A DNA stretch of 64,000 bases from Candidatus Latescibacterota bacterium (lineage in GTDB: Bacteria > Latescibacterota > MWCZ01): positions 134,372 through 198,371 of the forward strand of contig JAKJDF010000002.1 in assembly GCA_022706085.1 (NCBI GenBank), written 5' to 3'. Each line of letters starts with the position of its first letter. Within the stretch, counting starts at the first letter, position 1. Position numbers and translations under genes: made by a program. The notes below the pieces were generated by a model. That model was not told the origin of the DNA, searched no databases, and was given only the letters and a program-made list of their open reading frames with translations. Shown here piece by piece: positions 53,063 through 62,116 of this stretch.

Positions 53063-54181
53063 TCAACCGTACGTGCATTCCCTCGCGGCAGCGGCATACG
53101 CGTTCAGTTTTTCCACGGGGGTATCAAAAAAATGATCCGCGGTTGACAGGACATATCCGCGGTTCCTGCCGACCCTCTCAAACAGCGTATGCACATGCTG
53201 GCGAATTGATTGCGGCGTGCCCGTGGTGAGGCAATTGTACTGGTCCATTCCACCGATCAAAGCCACGCGGTTCCGGACCTTCTCCGCGAATTCCCAGGGC
53301 TCCTGATTGCCCCCGATACTTCGTGGCGCAAGTGTCTCGGAAACATCACAGCCGTTCCCCACGATTAACTCCTCAATGCCACGCGTGCCTCCGCACGTGT
53401 GGTAGGTGACCAGAAATCCAAGGTCGTGCAGCGCGTCGTGAAGTGCCCGGTCGTACGGCAGACAGAACTCCCGGTGCAGGTCTGGAGAAATGACGGTGGA
53501 AGAGGCGGCGCCGCCCCCGGTTTCAATGAGGTCGAATCTGGCGCCCTTCAATCCTGCGATGAACTGGAGTTTTTTTTCGAGGAGCGACCGGAGAAGACGA
53601 TGTACCCAGTCGGGTTTGTCAAAACAGGCGAGTATGAGCTTGTTCACATCCTCCAGACAACACGCATGCTGCCAGCAGCCCGCCTGGTCCCCCCACACGA
53701 ATCCCCGGATGATTCCCCTGTCTCCGAGTTCCTCATAGAGTCGCGCTACCGGCGCCCGATCGAAGGTAGCAACCGGCATGTACTTCTGAATGAGTTCGAT
53801 GTCTTCATCGTGCTCGATGAGGTACTTGCTGATCCATGTCGTTTTTCGATCACCTTCCGTTTCGTACGTCAATATGCCTTCCGGAGTGGTGATTACGTGT
53901 CGGGCTTTGCGGTGGTCCGGGTCGTTGCTCAGAACCTGAACATAGTCTCTCCATTGCGGCGTTGAGGTTTTGGAAAAGTCGGCATCCACGAGCCAGAACT
54001 GGCCCATGGACTGGAAATACTGGATCTGCGCATCCATGCCTGTCGCCGCAAAGGCTTCGATGTCCGAAATCCCGCCCATATACGTCTGGAGATGGTACCC
54101 CTGCCACTGGTGAACCGACACGGGCAGGCGGTCGGGTTTTTCCCGGTGCAGTGCCAGCAGGATACGTTCTTTGCTCGTCAC
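53063..54181 (-). CDS. UroD-superfamily methyltransferase-like protein, first gene of a pair (HTCG type)
   Basis: The 372-aa protein starts at GTG 54181, set by GGAGG eight bases upstream. It has TSKERILLALHREKPDRLPV, FVWGDQAGCWQHACCLED, GFLVTYHTCGGTRGIEELI and VALIGGMDQYNCL. YHTCGG matches the His-x-Cys zinc motif of MtaA/CmuA-type methyltransferases, so this partner keeps metal-site residues that the neighbour has lost. The pair may act as a heteromer or in consecutive methyl transfer steps. No corrinoid protein is near. Confidence 0.86.
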   Translation of the reverse strand: MTSKERILLALHREKPDRLPVSVHQWQGYHLQTYMGGISDIEAFAATGMDAQIQYFQSMGQFWLVDADFSKTSTPQWRDYVQVLSNDPDHRKARHVITTPEGILTYETEGDRKTTWISKYLIEHDEDIELIQKYMPVATFDRAPVARLYEELGDRGIIRGFVWGDQAGCWQHACCLEDVNKLILACFDKPDWVHRLLRSLLEKKLQFIAGLKGARFDLIETGGGAASSTVISPDLHREFCLPYDRALHDALHDLGFLVTYHTCGGTRGIEELIVGNGCDVSETLAPRSIGGNQEPWEFAEKVRNRVALIGGMDQYNCLTTGTPQSIRQHVHTLFERVGRNRGYVLSTADHFFDTPVEKLNAYAAAARECTYG

Positions 54182-54330
54182 GTTTCCATCCTCCACGGGG
54201 TGCAGAGAACGTCGGAAAACAGAGGCGCAGGTGCGCAACGGCACCATCGGAAAGTACGGCGGCTGCCGTTCGGGGCAAAAGGACGCGGTCGGTCAAGCCC
54301 CAAACAGAACAGGCCTCGGAGAGACTCCTG

Positions 54331-55311
54331 TCATGGCGCGGTGAAACGCCACATCGTGCTGATCGAATTGATCTGGTCCGGCCCCTTTGTGGTCGCGGCA
54401 AGGCGCCAGTAATACGTCCGCCCGCTGACAAGGGGAGTTCCGGCGTAGATGATGCTGGTCGCCGGGCTGTTGGCGTAGGCGGTTCCGTGCTGCGTGAATC
54501 CCCCCGCGTCGGCATAGATGATCAGCTTGTACCCGGCTGCCTGGGGCACCGCGACCCAGCGGAATTCCGGTGTCAGTGAAGCCGTTGTCGCGTTGTTGCC
54601 CGGAGCCGCCAGTGTTGCGGGTGGAAGTGCTACATCCGACACTTCGGCGCTCTGGCTCCCGGGGGACTTCAGGCCACCCTTATCCACGGCGATTACCCGG
54701 TAGTAGTACCGCGTTCCGACCGCCACGGTAGTGTCGTTGAACGACGTCGTTCCTCTCGGCACGATCGCCACCGGTGTTCCGGCGTACGGTGCAGGCGTGG
54801 TGACCGAGCGGAACACCCAGTATTCGGCGAAGTCGGCTTCGGGGTTTGCCGACCAGCTGACGGAAATACTCGCGGGCGGCACGAGATTTTGTCCTACCGC
54901 GTTCACATTTGTGGGAACCGATGGCGCGGTCAGGTTCGCCGCAATCGCGAGAATCGGCAGCGTTGCCGGGCTCTCGTTTCCGGCGTTGTCAAATGCCGTC
55001 ATTTTGTAGTAAAACTGAATGGTGTAATCGAGGTTGCGGTCGGTGTACGAGGTGCTATCGCGAGAGATAGTAGCGATCAACTGATACGCGGCAGCGGGGT
55101 CGCCCTCAGCGCGGTACATTCTGTACCCGGCCAGATCCTTCTCCCTGTTTTTCTGCCAGCCAAAGCGATTCTCGCCGTCCCCTCCGCCGATGCGCCCGAA
55201 CCCGGCAGGTGTAGCGGGCGCAACCAGATCCGGGCCCGTGGTGCCACAACCGATCGCAAAGAGAACTGACCAGATACAGGCACCCGACAGAAATCCCCAT
55301 CGCACCAGCAT
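54331..55311 (-). CDS. Fibronectin type III-repeat lipoprotein
   Basis: The 326-aa protein has a lipoprotein signal with FAIGC at about residue 21. Then come FN3-like domains: about 30-120 (LAGYRMYRAEGDP, SYTDRNLDYTIQFYYKMTAFDNAGNES), about 121-215 (APSVPTNVNAVGQNL, ISVSWSANPEADFAEYWVFR), and a third about 225-320 (TPEFRWVAVPQAAGYKLIIYA, GRTYYWRLAATT). ATG 55311 follows AAGGAG. Such proteins bind polysaccharide or assemble at the surface. It follows the TPR gene at 55510. Confidence 0.8.
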   Translation of the reverse strand: MLVRWGFLSGACIWSVLFAIGCGTTGPDLVAPATPAGFGRIGGGDGENRFGWQKNREKDLAGYRMYRAEGDPAAAYQLIATISRDSTSYTDRNLDYTIQFYYKMTAFDNAGNESPATLPILAIAANLTAPSVPTNVNAVGQNLVPPASISVSWSANPEADFAEYWVFRSVTTPAPYAGTPVAIVPRGTTSFNDTTVAVGTRYYYRVIAVDKGGLKSPGSQSAEVSDVALPPATLAAPGNNATTASLTPEFRWVAVPQAAGYKLIIYADAGGFTQHGTAYANSPATSIIYAGTPLVSGRTYYWRLAATTKGPDQINSISTMWRFTAP

Positions 55312-55446
55312 CAACGCGGCTCCTTCTCTTTCAGTCTGCACCATTGAGAACGGCACAGCCGGCGTTCCAGCTCGTACGCAAACATACGCAGCGGACACCG
55401 GTCCGCAACAACCCTGCACCAACCACTACCGGCAAACCGCGTGCCG

Positions 55447-55485
55447 CAAAAAGAAAGGGGCGGTCCGCCTCCAGGCAGCCGCCCC
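55447..55485 (-). terminator. Terminator of the TPR gene at 55510
   Basis: GGGGCGG and CCGCCCC (55485-55479 with 55463-55457 on the minus strand) are followed by TTTCTTTTT. It lies 25 bases beyond the TPR stop and before the FN3 lipoprotein, so the two genes are separate transcripts or read through. Confidence 0.7.
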
Positions 55486-55509
55486 GCGTCGCTTCTTCCA
55501 GAAGCGCCT

Positions 55510-56700
55510 TTAGTTCTGCGCTGGCAGGCCGAGTTGCTCCCGCAACGTTTTCGCTTTCCGATCCGCATACTGTTTCCACCGCGGGTCGCGGCTCGCCTGA
55601 ACGTACGCGTCCAGCGCTTCGCGAGTGCGCCCGAGGCACTCCAGCGCTTCTGCCCGGGTTGCATGGGCGGAGGCGTTCCCCGGCTGAACTGCCAGCGCAC
55701 GCGTGGCCGCCTGTTCCGCCTCCCCGCATCTGTTCAGCTTCATGTACGTTTCGGCAAGCTTGAGCGGAGGCCGAAAGTCGCGCGGACGCAGACTCTCCGC
55801 CCGCACAAGCGCCGATTCCGCAGCCGCGTACTGCTCCAGATCAAACAACGTGTTGCCAAGGTTCACCAGCGCGGTGAAGTTCGTGGTATCAATCCGTGCC
55901 GCCTGGCGCAGGATTTCGGCGGCAGAAAGGCGCGCCGAACGAACCCCGCTGGTATTGTTGCGGGAATCTCTTACGCGCCCGAGGATCGATCGCGCGATCC
56001 CTTCAAGCGCATTCGCCTTCACCTGATCGTTCTCCGCGCGATCCACCGCGGCACGATAACGCTGTTCGGCTTCGTCATATTTCTGCTGATTTTCGTACAC
56101 CGTTGCCGCAACAACGTACCCGCGCGATATGTCTGGAGAAAGCGAAATCGCCTTCTCTGCGTCCGCTTCTGCCGATCCGAAGTTTCTCTCGCGCATGCCC
56201 AGCACCGCGCGGTTGCTGTACGCGATGGCAACATTGTTCAGCCCCTGGTCAGCCGCCATGGAGTACTGAAGGGAATCGGCAAAAATCCGTTTGGTCGCGA
56301 GATACGCTTCCTCCGCCTGTTCCAGTTCCTGCTTTTTGAGATACACTTTGCCAACCTCAAGGTGCGCAGGGGCGAAAAGCGAATCCAACGCGACGGAGCG
56401 ATTCAGCATCGCGAGGGCCTCGTCGTCATTCCCCAGCACCTGATACCCGAGACCGAGGTTGAAATACGTCGCGGCGTCCGTCGAGTCAATCAGAAGGGAG
56501 CGCTTGTAGGCCTCCACGGCATCCCGGTACTTCCTCTGCTGAAACAACGTTCGTGCCGAATCGCGAACCGCGTTCAGCGCCAGTGCCTGTTCCGCCGTCA
56601 GTTCCGGCTTTACAACGGTGCCCTGAGCATGTACTCGTGCAGGCGAACCAAGAACGCCGCTGCAGGCGATCATCGCCGCAGCGTAGAACATCCGTTTCAT
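55510..56700 (-). CDS. Exported TPR protein near the TonB system
   Basis: The 396-aa protein has a signal peptide (MKRMFYAAAMIACSGVLGSPARVHA) and TPR repeats: YRDAVEAYKRSLLIDST, ALAMLNRSVALDSLFAPAHLEVG, YDEAEQRYRAAVDRAEND, LVNLGNTLFDLEQYAAAESALVRA and CGEAEQAATRALAVQPG. It is probably periplasmic and could bridge the ExbBD-TonB proteins encoded upstream. Starts at ATG 56700. Confidence 0.85.
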   Translation of the reverse strand: MKRMFYAAAMIACSGVLGSPARVHAQGTVVKPELTAEQALALNAVRDSARTLFQQRKYRDAVEAYKRSLLIDSTDAATYFNLGLGYQVLGNDDEALAMLNRSVALDSLFAPAHLEVGKVYLKKQELEQAEEAYLATKRIFADSLQYSMAADQGLNNVAIAYSNRAVLGMRERNFGSAEADAEKAISLSPDISRGYVVAATVYENQQKYDEAEQRYRAAVDRAENDQVKANALEGIARSILGRVRDSRNNTSGVRSARLSAAEILRQAARIDTTNFTALVNLGNTLFDLEQYAAAESALVRAESLRPRDFRPPLKLAETYMKLNRCGEAEQAATRALAVQPGNASAHATRAEALECLGRTREALDAYVQASRDPRWKQYADRKAKTLREQLGLPAQN

Positions 56701-56906
56701 AACAAGACTCCCCGTTTGATCATTTCCTCAACGCCGTGTGACAACCGGCGGAACCGGACGCAACCGTTAAAAATAAACTGGAAACACGCGCCGCATGCAA
56801 ACCGAGTTTTTCAGTCTGCCTGCAAAATGAATGTGCAAACGGCGTACCGCGCGCGGAATCGAACGAGAAAGTTTCGCCGGACGGGTGGCCTGCGTCCCTG
56901 CGAGCG

Positions 56907-57575
56907 TTACTGAAGAGAAAGAGGAAACCGGACGCGCTGTACCGTCTTCACACGGACAGGACGGTTGCCGTGCATTCCCGGCGTGAACACCATCTTCCGT
57001 ACGGCCTCACGCGCGGCATCGTGGAACTCGGGCGGCCCATCACGGACCACCGCGCTCTCCACTTTTCCGTCTGAGCCGATGGTGATGTCAAGAAGCACCT
57101 CTCCTCCGAAACCGACTCCCCGCGCAATCTCGGGGAACTCCGGAACCGGTGGACCAACCGCAAAAGGCTTCACGTCCACCTCGGCATACTCAAAAAGAGG
57201 AGTCTCTTCGTTCAGCGACGGCGCCGCGGCGGAATCCCGGGAAGCCAGCGCCTGCGAACTCAACCGATAACTGAAACGCTGCAGAACCTTCACCCGGACG
57301 CTCTGGTGATCCTGCCTCGCGGGCGAGAACACCATTCTGGCTGCCGCTTCCCGCGCAGACTCGTGGAACACCGATGGCCCGCTCAAAATCTGTACGTCCT
57401 GCACCGTACCGTCGGTGCCCACGACCATCTCCACAAGAACATCGCCCTCAATTCCCTCTTGGCGCGCACGTTCCGGGTACACCGGTACCACCTGCGTCAC
57501 GATCGTCGGCTTCTGCGGCACGACGGTCGGAGAGCATGCGAAAAACACGAGCAGTATCAGGTGAACCCACTTCAT
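56907..57575 (-). CDS. Lipoprotein built of two TonB C-terminal domains
   Basis: ATG 57575 gives a 222-aa protein with a lipobox at FFAC (residue about 14). Residues about 22-108 and about 140-222 are two TonB_C domains. The first (KPTIVTQVVPVYPERARQEG ... VRVKVLQRFSYRL) is about 70 percent identical by eye (59 of 84) to the domain of the neighbouring tonB. The second (VPEFPEIARGVGFGGEVLLD ... VRVKTVQRVRFPL) is more diverged. There is no membrane helix after the lipid site and no Pro-rich arm, so it cannot couple to ExbB in the usual way. It may dock onto receptors or be a duplication product. A terminator separates it from tonB. Confidence 0.8.
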   Translation of the reverse strand: MKWVHLILLVFFACSPTVVPQKPTIVTQVVPVYPERARQEGIEGDVLVEMVVGTDGTVQDVQILSGPSVFHESAREAAARMVFSPARQDHQSVRVKVLQRFSYRLSSQALASRDSAAAPSLNEETPLFEYAEVDVKPFAVGPPVPEFPEIARGVGFGGEVLLDITIGSDGKVESAVVRDGPPEFHDAAREAVRKMVFTPGMHGNRPVRVKTVQRVRFPLSLQ

Positions 57576-57654
57576 CCGAGGCCACCTCTGGTAAGCCGCG
57601 TTCGCGCGCCGGAGCCTTCCCGCGACGATGCCGCCACCGCGCGGGTGCGTCACT

Positions 57655-57716
57655 GAAAAAAGAAACCCTCACACCGGTGCGTACCCCGAAATGTACGGGG
57701 TGGACCGGTGTGAGGG
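57655..57716 (-). terminator. Strong terminator of the exb-tonB operon with nested hairpin
   Basis: CCCTCACACCGGT (57716-57704, minus strand) pairs over 13 bases with its complement at 57678-57666, with a nested CCCCG/CGGGG stem in the loop, and is followed by TTTCTTTTTT. It starts about 37 bases past the tonB stop. Confidence 0.88.
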
Positions 57717-57752
57717 TATAACCAGCGATCAAAAACCCGGGATTCTGCGTTC

Positions 57753-58418
57753 TCAGCCGCGCAACCGGAAACTGATGCGCTGCGATACCTTCACGCGTAC
57801 AGGGCGGTCATTCTGCTTCGCGGGTGTGAACGTCATCTTCATTGCTGCTTCCCGCGCGGCGTCGTGAAAAACGGGTGGCCCGCGGAGAATCTGGACGCTC
57901 TGAACTTTGCCATCGGTTCCGATGACCATCTCCACGATGACATCGCCTTCCATCCCTGCCTGACGCGCGATCTCCGGATAGACAGGAATAGCCTGCGTAA
58001 CAATCGTAGGCTTTTCCTCCACCATCCAGAACTCCATGGGCGGCGCTTCCTGCTCCACCTGCTGGCTGATGTTCGACGCTTCCTGCAGCTTTTCCGGCAC
58101 TGCAACGGACGCCTGCTGGTAGAGTTCCGTGTCCATGATCGTCAAGTCCTGGACCTGACTCTCGTCTCTGGCTTCCACAGGCACGGCCGGGCGGGCGGGA
58201 GCAGCAGCCTGTTCCTGTTGCTGGGCCGTCGCCGGGATGTCGACCACCTCAATTGCCTGCCCCTGCTTCTGCGAAGATATCCGCTCCTTCTCCATGCGCA
58301 TGTTCAGGTTGTAGAACCCCACGCACAGAAACGCCGAAACAAGCGTCGAAACGAGCAGAACCGGACGGTAGATAGTTTTGACGATGTCGCGACGGGGTTT
58401 CACAGAGGTGCCAACCAT
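57753..58418 (-). CDS. tonB: Energy transducer TonB
   Basis: The 221-aa protein has one N-terminal membrane helix (residues about 19-37), a Gln/Ala/Pro-rich linker of about 90 residues (AQQQEQAAAPARPAVPVEA) and a C-terminal TonB domain (IPVYPEIARQAGMEGDVIVEMVIGTDGKV). It links the ExbB/ExbD proton channel to outer-membrane receptors, such as the one at 19770. GGAGGGG precedes ATG. It is the last gene of the exb operon. Confidence 0.93.
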   Translation of the reverse strand: MVGTSVKPRRDIVKTIYRPVLLVSTLVSAFLCVGFYNLNMRMEKERISSQKQGQAIEVVDIPATAQQQEQAAAPARPAVPVEARDESQVQDLTIMDTELYQQASVAVPEKLQEASNISQQVEQEAPPMEFWMVEEKPTIVTQAIPVYPEIARQAGMEGDVIVEMVIGTDGKVQSVQILRGPPVFHDAAREAAMKMTFTPAKQNDRPVRVKVSQRISFRLRG

Positions 58419-58433
58419 GCCGTATCCCCTCCG

Positions 58434-58862
58434 TCATTCGAGTTCTGATTTCGCGGCAAATGCGATTCTGATTGCGTTTGCCTTGCGAAGCTCTTCTATC
58501 ACGTTCGACACCATGCCGTACCGTGTCTTCTCGTCGCTCTTGATCAGCACTATCAGTTGCGGGTTCTTCTGGATCTTTTTCAGCATGACACCGGCGACGG
58601 AATTCAGATTCACGAGAGAGCTGTCAATCTGAATGATTCCATCCGGCGAAATCCACAGATACGATATATTCCGCCGGTTTTTGAGTGCATCCACCGATTC
58701 CGCTTTTGGCAACTGCGGTTGAAACTCCGGGCGGAACCTGACGAACACCGTTGACACGATGAAAAAGATCAACAGCAGAAACGATATGTCGGCCATGGAT
58801 GCCGTCGGAATAACCACCTCCGGCTGGCTGGGACCCTTGAATTTGCCACCTACAAGCGCCAT
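58434..58862 (-). CDS. exbD: ExbD/TolR family biopolymer transport protein
   Basis: This 142-aa protein has one membrane helix with MADISFLLLIFFIVSTVF, keeping the Asp needed for proton use in ExbD, and a periplasmic domain ending EELRKANAIRIAFAAKSELE. It pairs with the ExbB gene two genes upstream. GAGGAG precedes ATG. A second, diverged ExbD copy lies just upstream. Confidence 0.93.
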   Translation of the reverse strand: MALVGGKFKGPSQPEVVIPTASMADISFLLLIFFIVSTVFVRFRPEFQPQLPKAESVDALKNRRNISYLWISPDGIIQIDSSLVNLNSVAGVMLKKIQKNPQLIVLIKSDEKTRYGMVSNVIEELRKANAIRIAFAAKSELE

Positions 58863-58903
58863 GTATACGACTCCTCACGTCGTGGCTCTGTTCCACCCGA
58901 ACC

Positions 58904-59368
58904 TTACTGGCCGCCCGGGCCTCCGCCGGACCCGGCTGAACCGAACGGTTGCGCAATTGAGATTTTCGACCAGTCGTGCCGGCTTCCCACCGTGCGGAGC
59001 TCGTCCAGAACGTCAATGAACGTTTTGTAGTCCGCATCCCGTTGAGCGAGCAACGATACGACGAGGTTCGGGTTCTCTATGATCCGTCGTTCAATCCGCT
59101 CGCGCAGCTCCGGCAACGTGACGGTGATATAATCCTGTCCGAGGTATTTCAGGGCCACGTCGCCACGGTTGTTGATCCACACGCTTGCGATGTTCTCCTT
59201 GGGGATCGGCATGGGATTGCCCGGAGGGGGCAACGTCATGCCGATTCCCCGGTCCTGATTCATCGACGTGCTGACGATGAAGAAGACCAGAAGAAGGAAT
59301 GATATGTCCGCCATTGACGCCGTGGGGATTTCCACGGAAGGAGCCAGATTGCCCTTACCCATTAACAT
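58904..59368 (-). CDS. exbD: ExbD/TolR family biopolymer transport protein, second copy
   Basis: The 154-aa protein has VEIPTASMADISFLLLVFFIVSTSM with the conserved Asp of the proton path, then a longer periplasmic part (NIASVWINNRGDVALKYLG, ELRERIERRIIENPNLVVSLL) and a Gly-rich end. The two ExbDs are diverged paralogs, common in FCB-type clusters, and may combine in one complex. Starts at ATG 59368, 25 bases after exbB. Confidence 0.93.
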   Translation of the reverse strand: MLMGKGNLAPSVEIPTASMADISFLLLVFFIVSTSMNQDRGIGMTLPPPGNPMPIPKENIASVWINNRGDVALKYLGQDYITVTLPELRERIERRIIENPNLVVSLLAQRDADYKTFIDVLDELRTVGSRHDWSKISIAQPFGSAGSGGGPGGQ

Positions 59369-59393
59369 GGTTCATATCCTTCGCGGTCGACTG

Positions 59394-60581
59394 TCAGGAA
59401 CTGGCTGGCTTGTCCATGCCTTCCTCGATAAGAAGATCGACCAGCTTGGTCGACGTCTCTTCCATATCAATTACGATACGGTTGATACGGGAAAGGAGAA
59501 AGTTGTACAGAGACTGCGAAATGATGGCGATAATCAGACCACCGACCGTCGTGATTAGCGCCTGTGAGATACCGCTTGCGACGATTGTCGGGTTCACATC
59601 ACCGGCTTCCGCAATGGCTTTGAACGCGATCACCATACCCCACACGGTGCCAAGGAACCCGAAGAATGGGGCAATAACGGTAACAGATGCGATAACGATC
59701 ATTCCGCGTTGCAGGAAACTCGCTTCCACTGCGCCGGCGCTGGCTATGGCTTTCTCCACGTGGTCTATGCCCTGCTTCACGCGCAGGAGGCCTTCGCGCA
59801 GAACTGCCGCCACGGGGCCGCGGGTACCATTGCAGATTTCAATGGCCTTCTCTACCCCGCCTTCTTTCATGGCTGCTGCGAGCCGGGCAAAAAACTTCTC
59901 TGTGTTGATCTGAGCGAACGTGAGGGTGAACATGCGCTCGAGGGCGAACGCTATTCCGATTATCAGGCAGAACCCCAGCGGCCACATGAACATACCACCG
60001 TCAATCCACAGCTGCTGCACCGTAAGCGAACTGACGACTTTCAGGATCTGCTCGGCGCGGGCCTGGCCCACGATCTCGTTGCTGGGAGGAATAACGGCTG
60101 CTGCATTGACGCTGAAAGGCGCGCGCGGGGCGACGTTCACAAAATCCAGCACCCACTTGACGCGCTGAGTGCCGGTAATGCCCGTCTGACCTTCCGGCGC
60201 AAGAAATCCGAGGCGGGGACGTACGGACGAAGTCGGCTGAAGCGAGAACCCGCTGCCGTTATCAATGTAAAGGCCTTTTACCTTCACGTCGGCTTCGTTC
60301 TCGATGTTCAACTGATCGGCGATGTCGGCAATAACCTGCACATTCGCATTCTTGACGCCCGGCAGGTTCACTTTCACCGTAGCGACGACCTCGGCAAGCT
60401 TGCCTTTCTCGAGTATCGCCGTTTCCTTGCCATCCTGCGTAACGACGAAGGACACCTGGACTTTCGCCGTATCGGCCGATTGCGCTGCACCGCCCTGTGC
60501 CGGGGCTCCTGTCTGCGCGCTTGCCATCCCGAACAGCAACGCGCTGACGGCGGCAATGGTGAGAACCTTACGACCACCCAT
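59394..60581 (-). CDS. exbB: ExbB/TolQ proton channel with periplasmic N-terminal extension
   Basis: ATG 60581 follows AGGAGG at nine bases. The 395-aa protein is longer than the usual 220-250. Residues 1-23 look like a signal peptide (GRKVLTIAAVSALLFGMASAQ). About 30-165 is a beta-rich periplasmic domain (VVTQDGKETAILEKGKLAEVVATVKVNL, SVRPRLGFLAPEGQTG). The channel region then starts at about 185 (MWPLGFCLIIGIAFALERMF) with GFLGTVWGMVIAF, the ExbB motif, and two further helices. The extension may contact TonB partners or the cell wall. Confidence 0.9.
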   Translation of the reverse strand: MGGRKVLTIAAVSALLFGMASAQTGAPAQGGAAQSADTAKVQVSFVVTQDGKETAILEKGKLAEVVATVKVNLPGVKNANVQVIADIADQLNIENEADVKVKGLYIDNGSGFSLQPTSSVRPRLGFLAPEGQTGITGTQRVKWVLDFVNVAPRAPFSVNAAAVIPPSNEIVGQARAEQILKVVSSLTVQQLWIDGGMFMWPLGFCLIIGIAFALERMFTLTFAQINTEKFFARLAAAMKEGGVEKAIEICNGTRGPVAAVLREGLLRVKQGIDHVEKAIASAGAVEASFLQRGMIVIASVTVIAPFFGFLGTVWGMVIAFKAIAEAGDVNPTIVASGISQALITTVGGLIIAIISQSLYNFLLSRINRIVIDMEETSTKLVDLLIEEGMDKPASS

Positions 60582-60725
60582 CGATCTGTTCCTCCTGATT
60601 GTCCTCACCTCGGGCTGAAGCCTCCGAGGGGTTTGCATGGTAGAGCGTAGCCCATACGGACCCGCCGTACAGTGCACGCTCACCGAACTACTCTGCCGCC
60701 CGCTATCTAAGCGGTTCGGTCGCAC

Positions 60726-61970
60726 TTACTGCATTACTTCGTTCTGTTTTTCTCTTCCCGGAATTCTGCAACGATGGATCCGCGGGACCTTTCGGCCGAA
60801 GAACCTGGCCTGGTTGATCTCGTCCTCTGATAACGGGGGTTCGATACTATCGTGCAGGTTCAATGAAAGGCCACGCCACGTGGGGTCGTCCGTCAGCACC
60901 GCACGGTCGAGAACTTCCAGTGCGGCCCGCTTGTTTCCGACGCGGTTGTAGTAGAACCCCGCAAGATACAGCAGATGCGCGTTTTCCGGAAACTCACGGA
61001 GTTTCTGTTGGACCAGTGCCCATGCTTCATTAAAACGGTTCTCCGCTCCTAGTTGATCAGCCACCGCACCCCAGCGTTCCGCGCTGTTTGGTTCCAAACG
61101 GGCAAGCTGCCGCAGCGACAGCAGGATTACTTCGTTGGAATTGACCCGTTTCGCCGTACGAAGCACCGTTTCCCAGGACCCGACGTTATTGGAATCCTCG
61201 CGGGCGAAGCGAAGGTAGATCCCAAGCGCCGTTGCGTCGTTCCCCGCGCGTTCTTCTTCTTGCGCGTACAACCGGCACATGTCCCGGTTCGTTGTGTCGG
61301 CCATGCAGGCAGCACGAAGCGTCGAAAGCCGCTTTTCAGGGTCGTCCCCTACGCACGCCAGCATCCTCTGGGCAAGTTCGCCGTCGGTCGGATCACGGCG
61401 CTGGAGCTCCGCGTAAATCTGGCAGGATTCCTCCTTCATGTTCTCGGAAGCCATCATGTCCGCCGCGTTGCGGAGCCAGCGGTACTTAATCGCGGGGTCT
61501 TCCTGGTTGCGGGCCGCAATCAGAAGCTCCCGAATTGCCGCCTGGTAATCACCCGCATCGTGGTAGAAGCTGTAAAGCCAGAAATGGGTAAGAACGTGGC
61601 AGGTATCCAGGTCCCCCGCTTTCCGGTAATGGACGAACGCACTGTCGCGCTTCCCCCACTGATCGAGGTACTGGGCGTAAAAACGCTCAACTTCCGGATC
61701 GTCCTTGCAGTAAAGAATCGCCTTCTGGAACTGCGTGATCGCGTCCTGCTGCAGCCCGCTGCGCGCGTACTGGTACGCGAAACTCCTGTGATACCGGCAC
61801 CGCATCAGGGTATCAGCGCGGAGCGAATCGAGAACCCGCTGGCTTACCGCCGGGGCTTCGGCGGGAGAGGTAGTCGCCGAGGGCGGAGGACACCCTAGAA
61901 ACGACAAAAGCGCGGTGGAGGCGCCGAAAAGACAAAGAGAACGCAACCCGGTTCTGACAAGATCAGACAT
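60726..61970 (-). CDS. TPR lipoprotein heading the exb-tonB cluster
   Basis: The 414-aa protein starts at ATG 61970 with GAGGG upstream. A lipobox is at LSFLGC. The body is TPR-like (YQYARSGLQQDAITQFQKA, YHDAGDYQAAIRELLIAARN, ATALGIYLRFAREDSN, NRVGNKRAALEVLDRAVL). It ends 144 bases upstream of exbB. It may be a periplasmic scaffold for the TonB machinery, similar to the TPR at 55510. Confidence 0.85.
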   Translation of the reverse strand: MSDLVRTGLRSLCLFGASTALLSFLGCPPPSATTSPAEAPAVSQRVLDSLRADTLMRCRYHRSFAYQYARSGLQQDAITQFQKAILYCKDDPEVERFYAQYLDQWGKRDSAFVHYRKAGDLDTCHVLTHFWLYSFYHDAGDYQAAIRELLIAARNQEDPAIKYRWLRNAADMMASENMKEESCQIYAELQRRDPTDGELAQRMLACVGDDPEKRLSTLRAACMADTTNRDMCRLYAQEEERAGNDATALGIYLRFAREDSNNVGSWETVLRTAKRVNSNEVILLSLRQLARLEPNSAERWGAVADQLGAENRFNEAWALVQQKLREFPENAHLLYLAGFYYNRVGNKRAALEVLDRAVLTDDPTWRGLSLNLHDSIEPPLSEDEINQARFFGRKVPRIHRCRIPGREKQNEVMQ

Positions 61971-62116
61971 GCAACCAGCCCTCACGATTTGCGATGCGGC
62001 GTCTCCGGGATACGGCGGCTGCCGCCGGAACATCCGCCCTCCCCCGCAGCCAGGAGGGATAGGAGTACAAAATTAGAAAAACGGTCGCGCGGTTCCAAGG
62101 TGACCCGGCTAACAAT

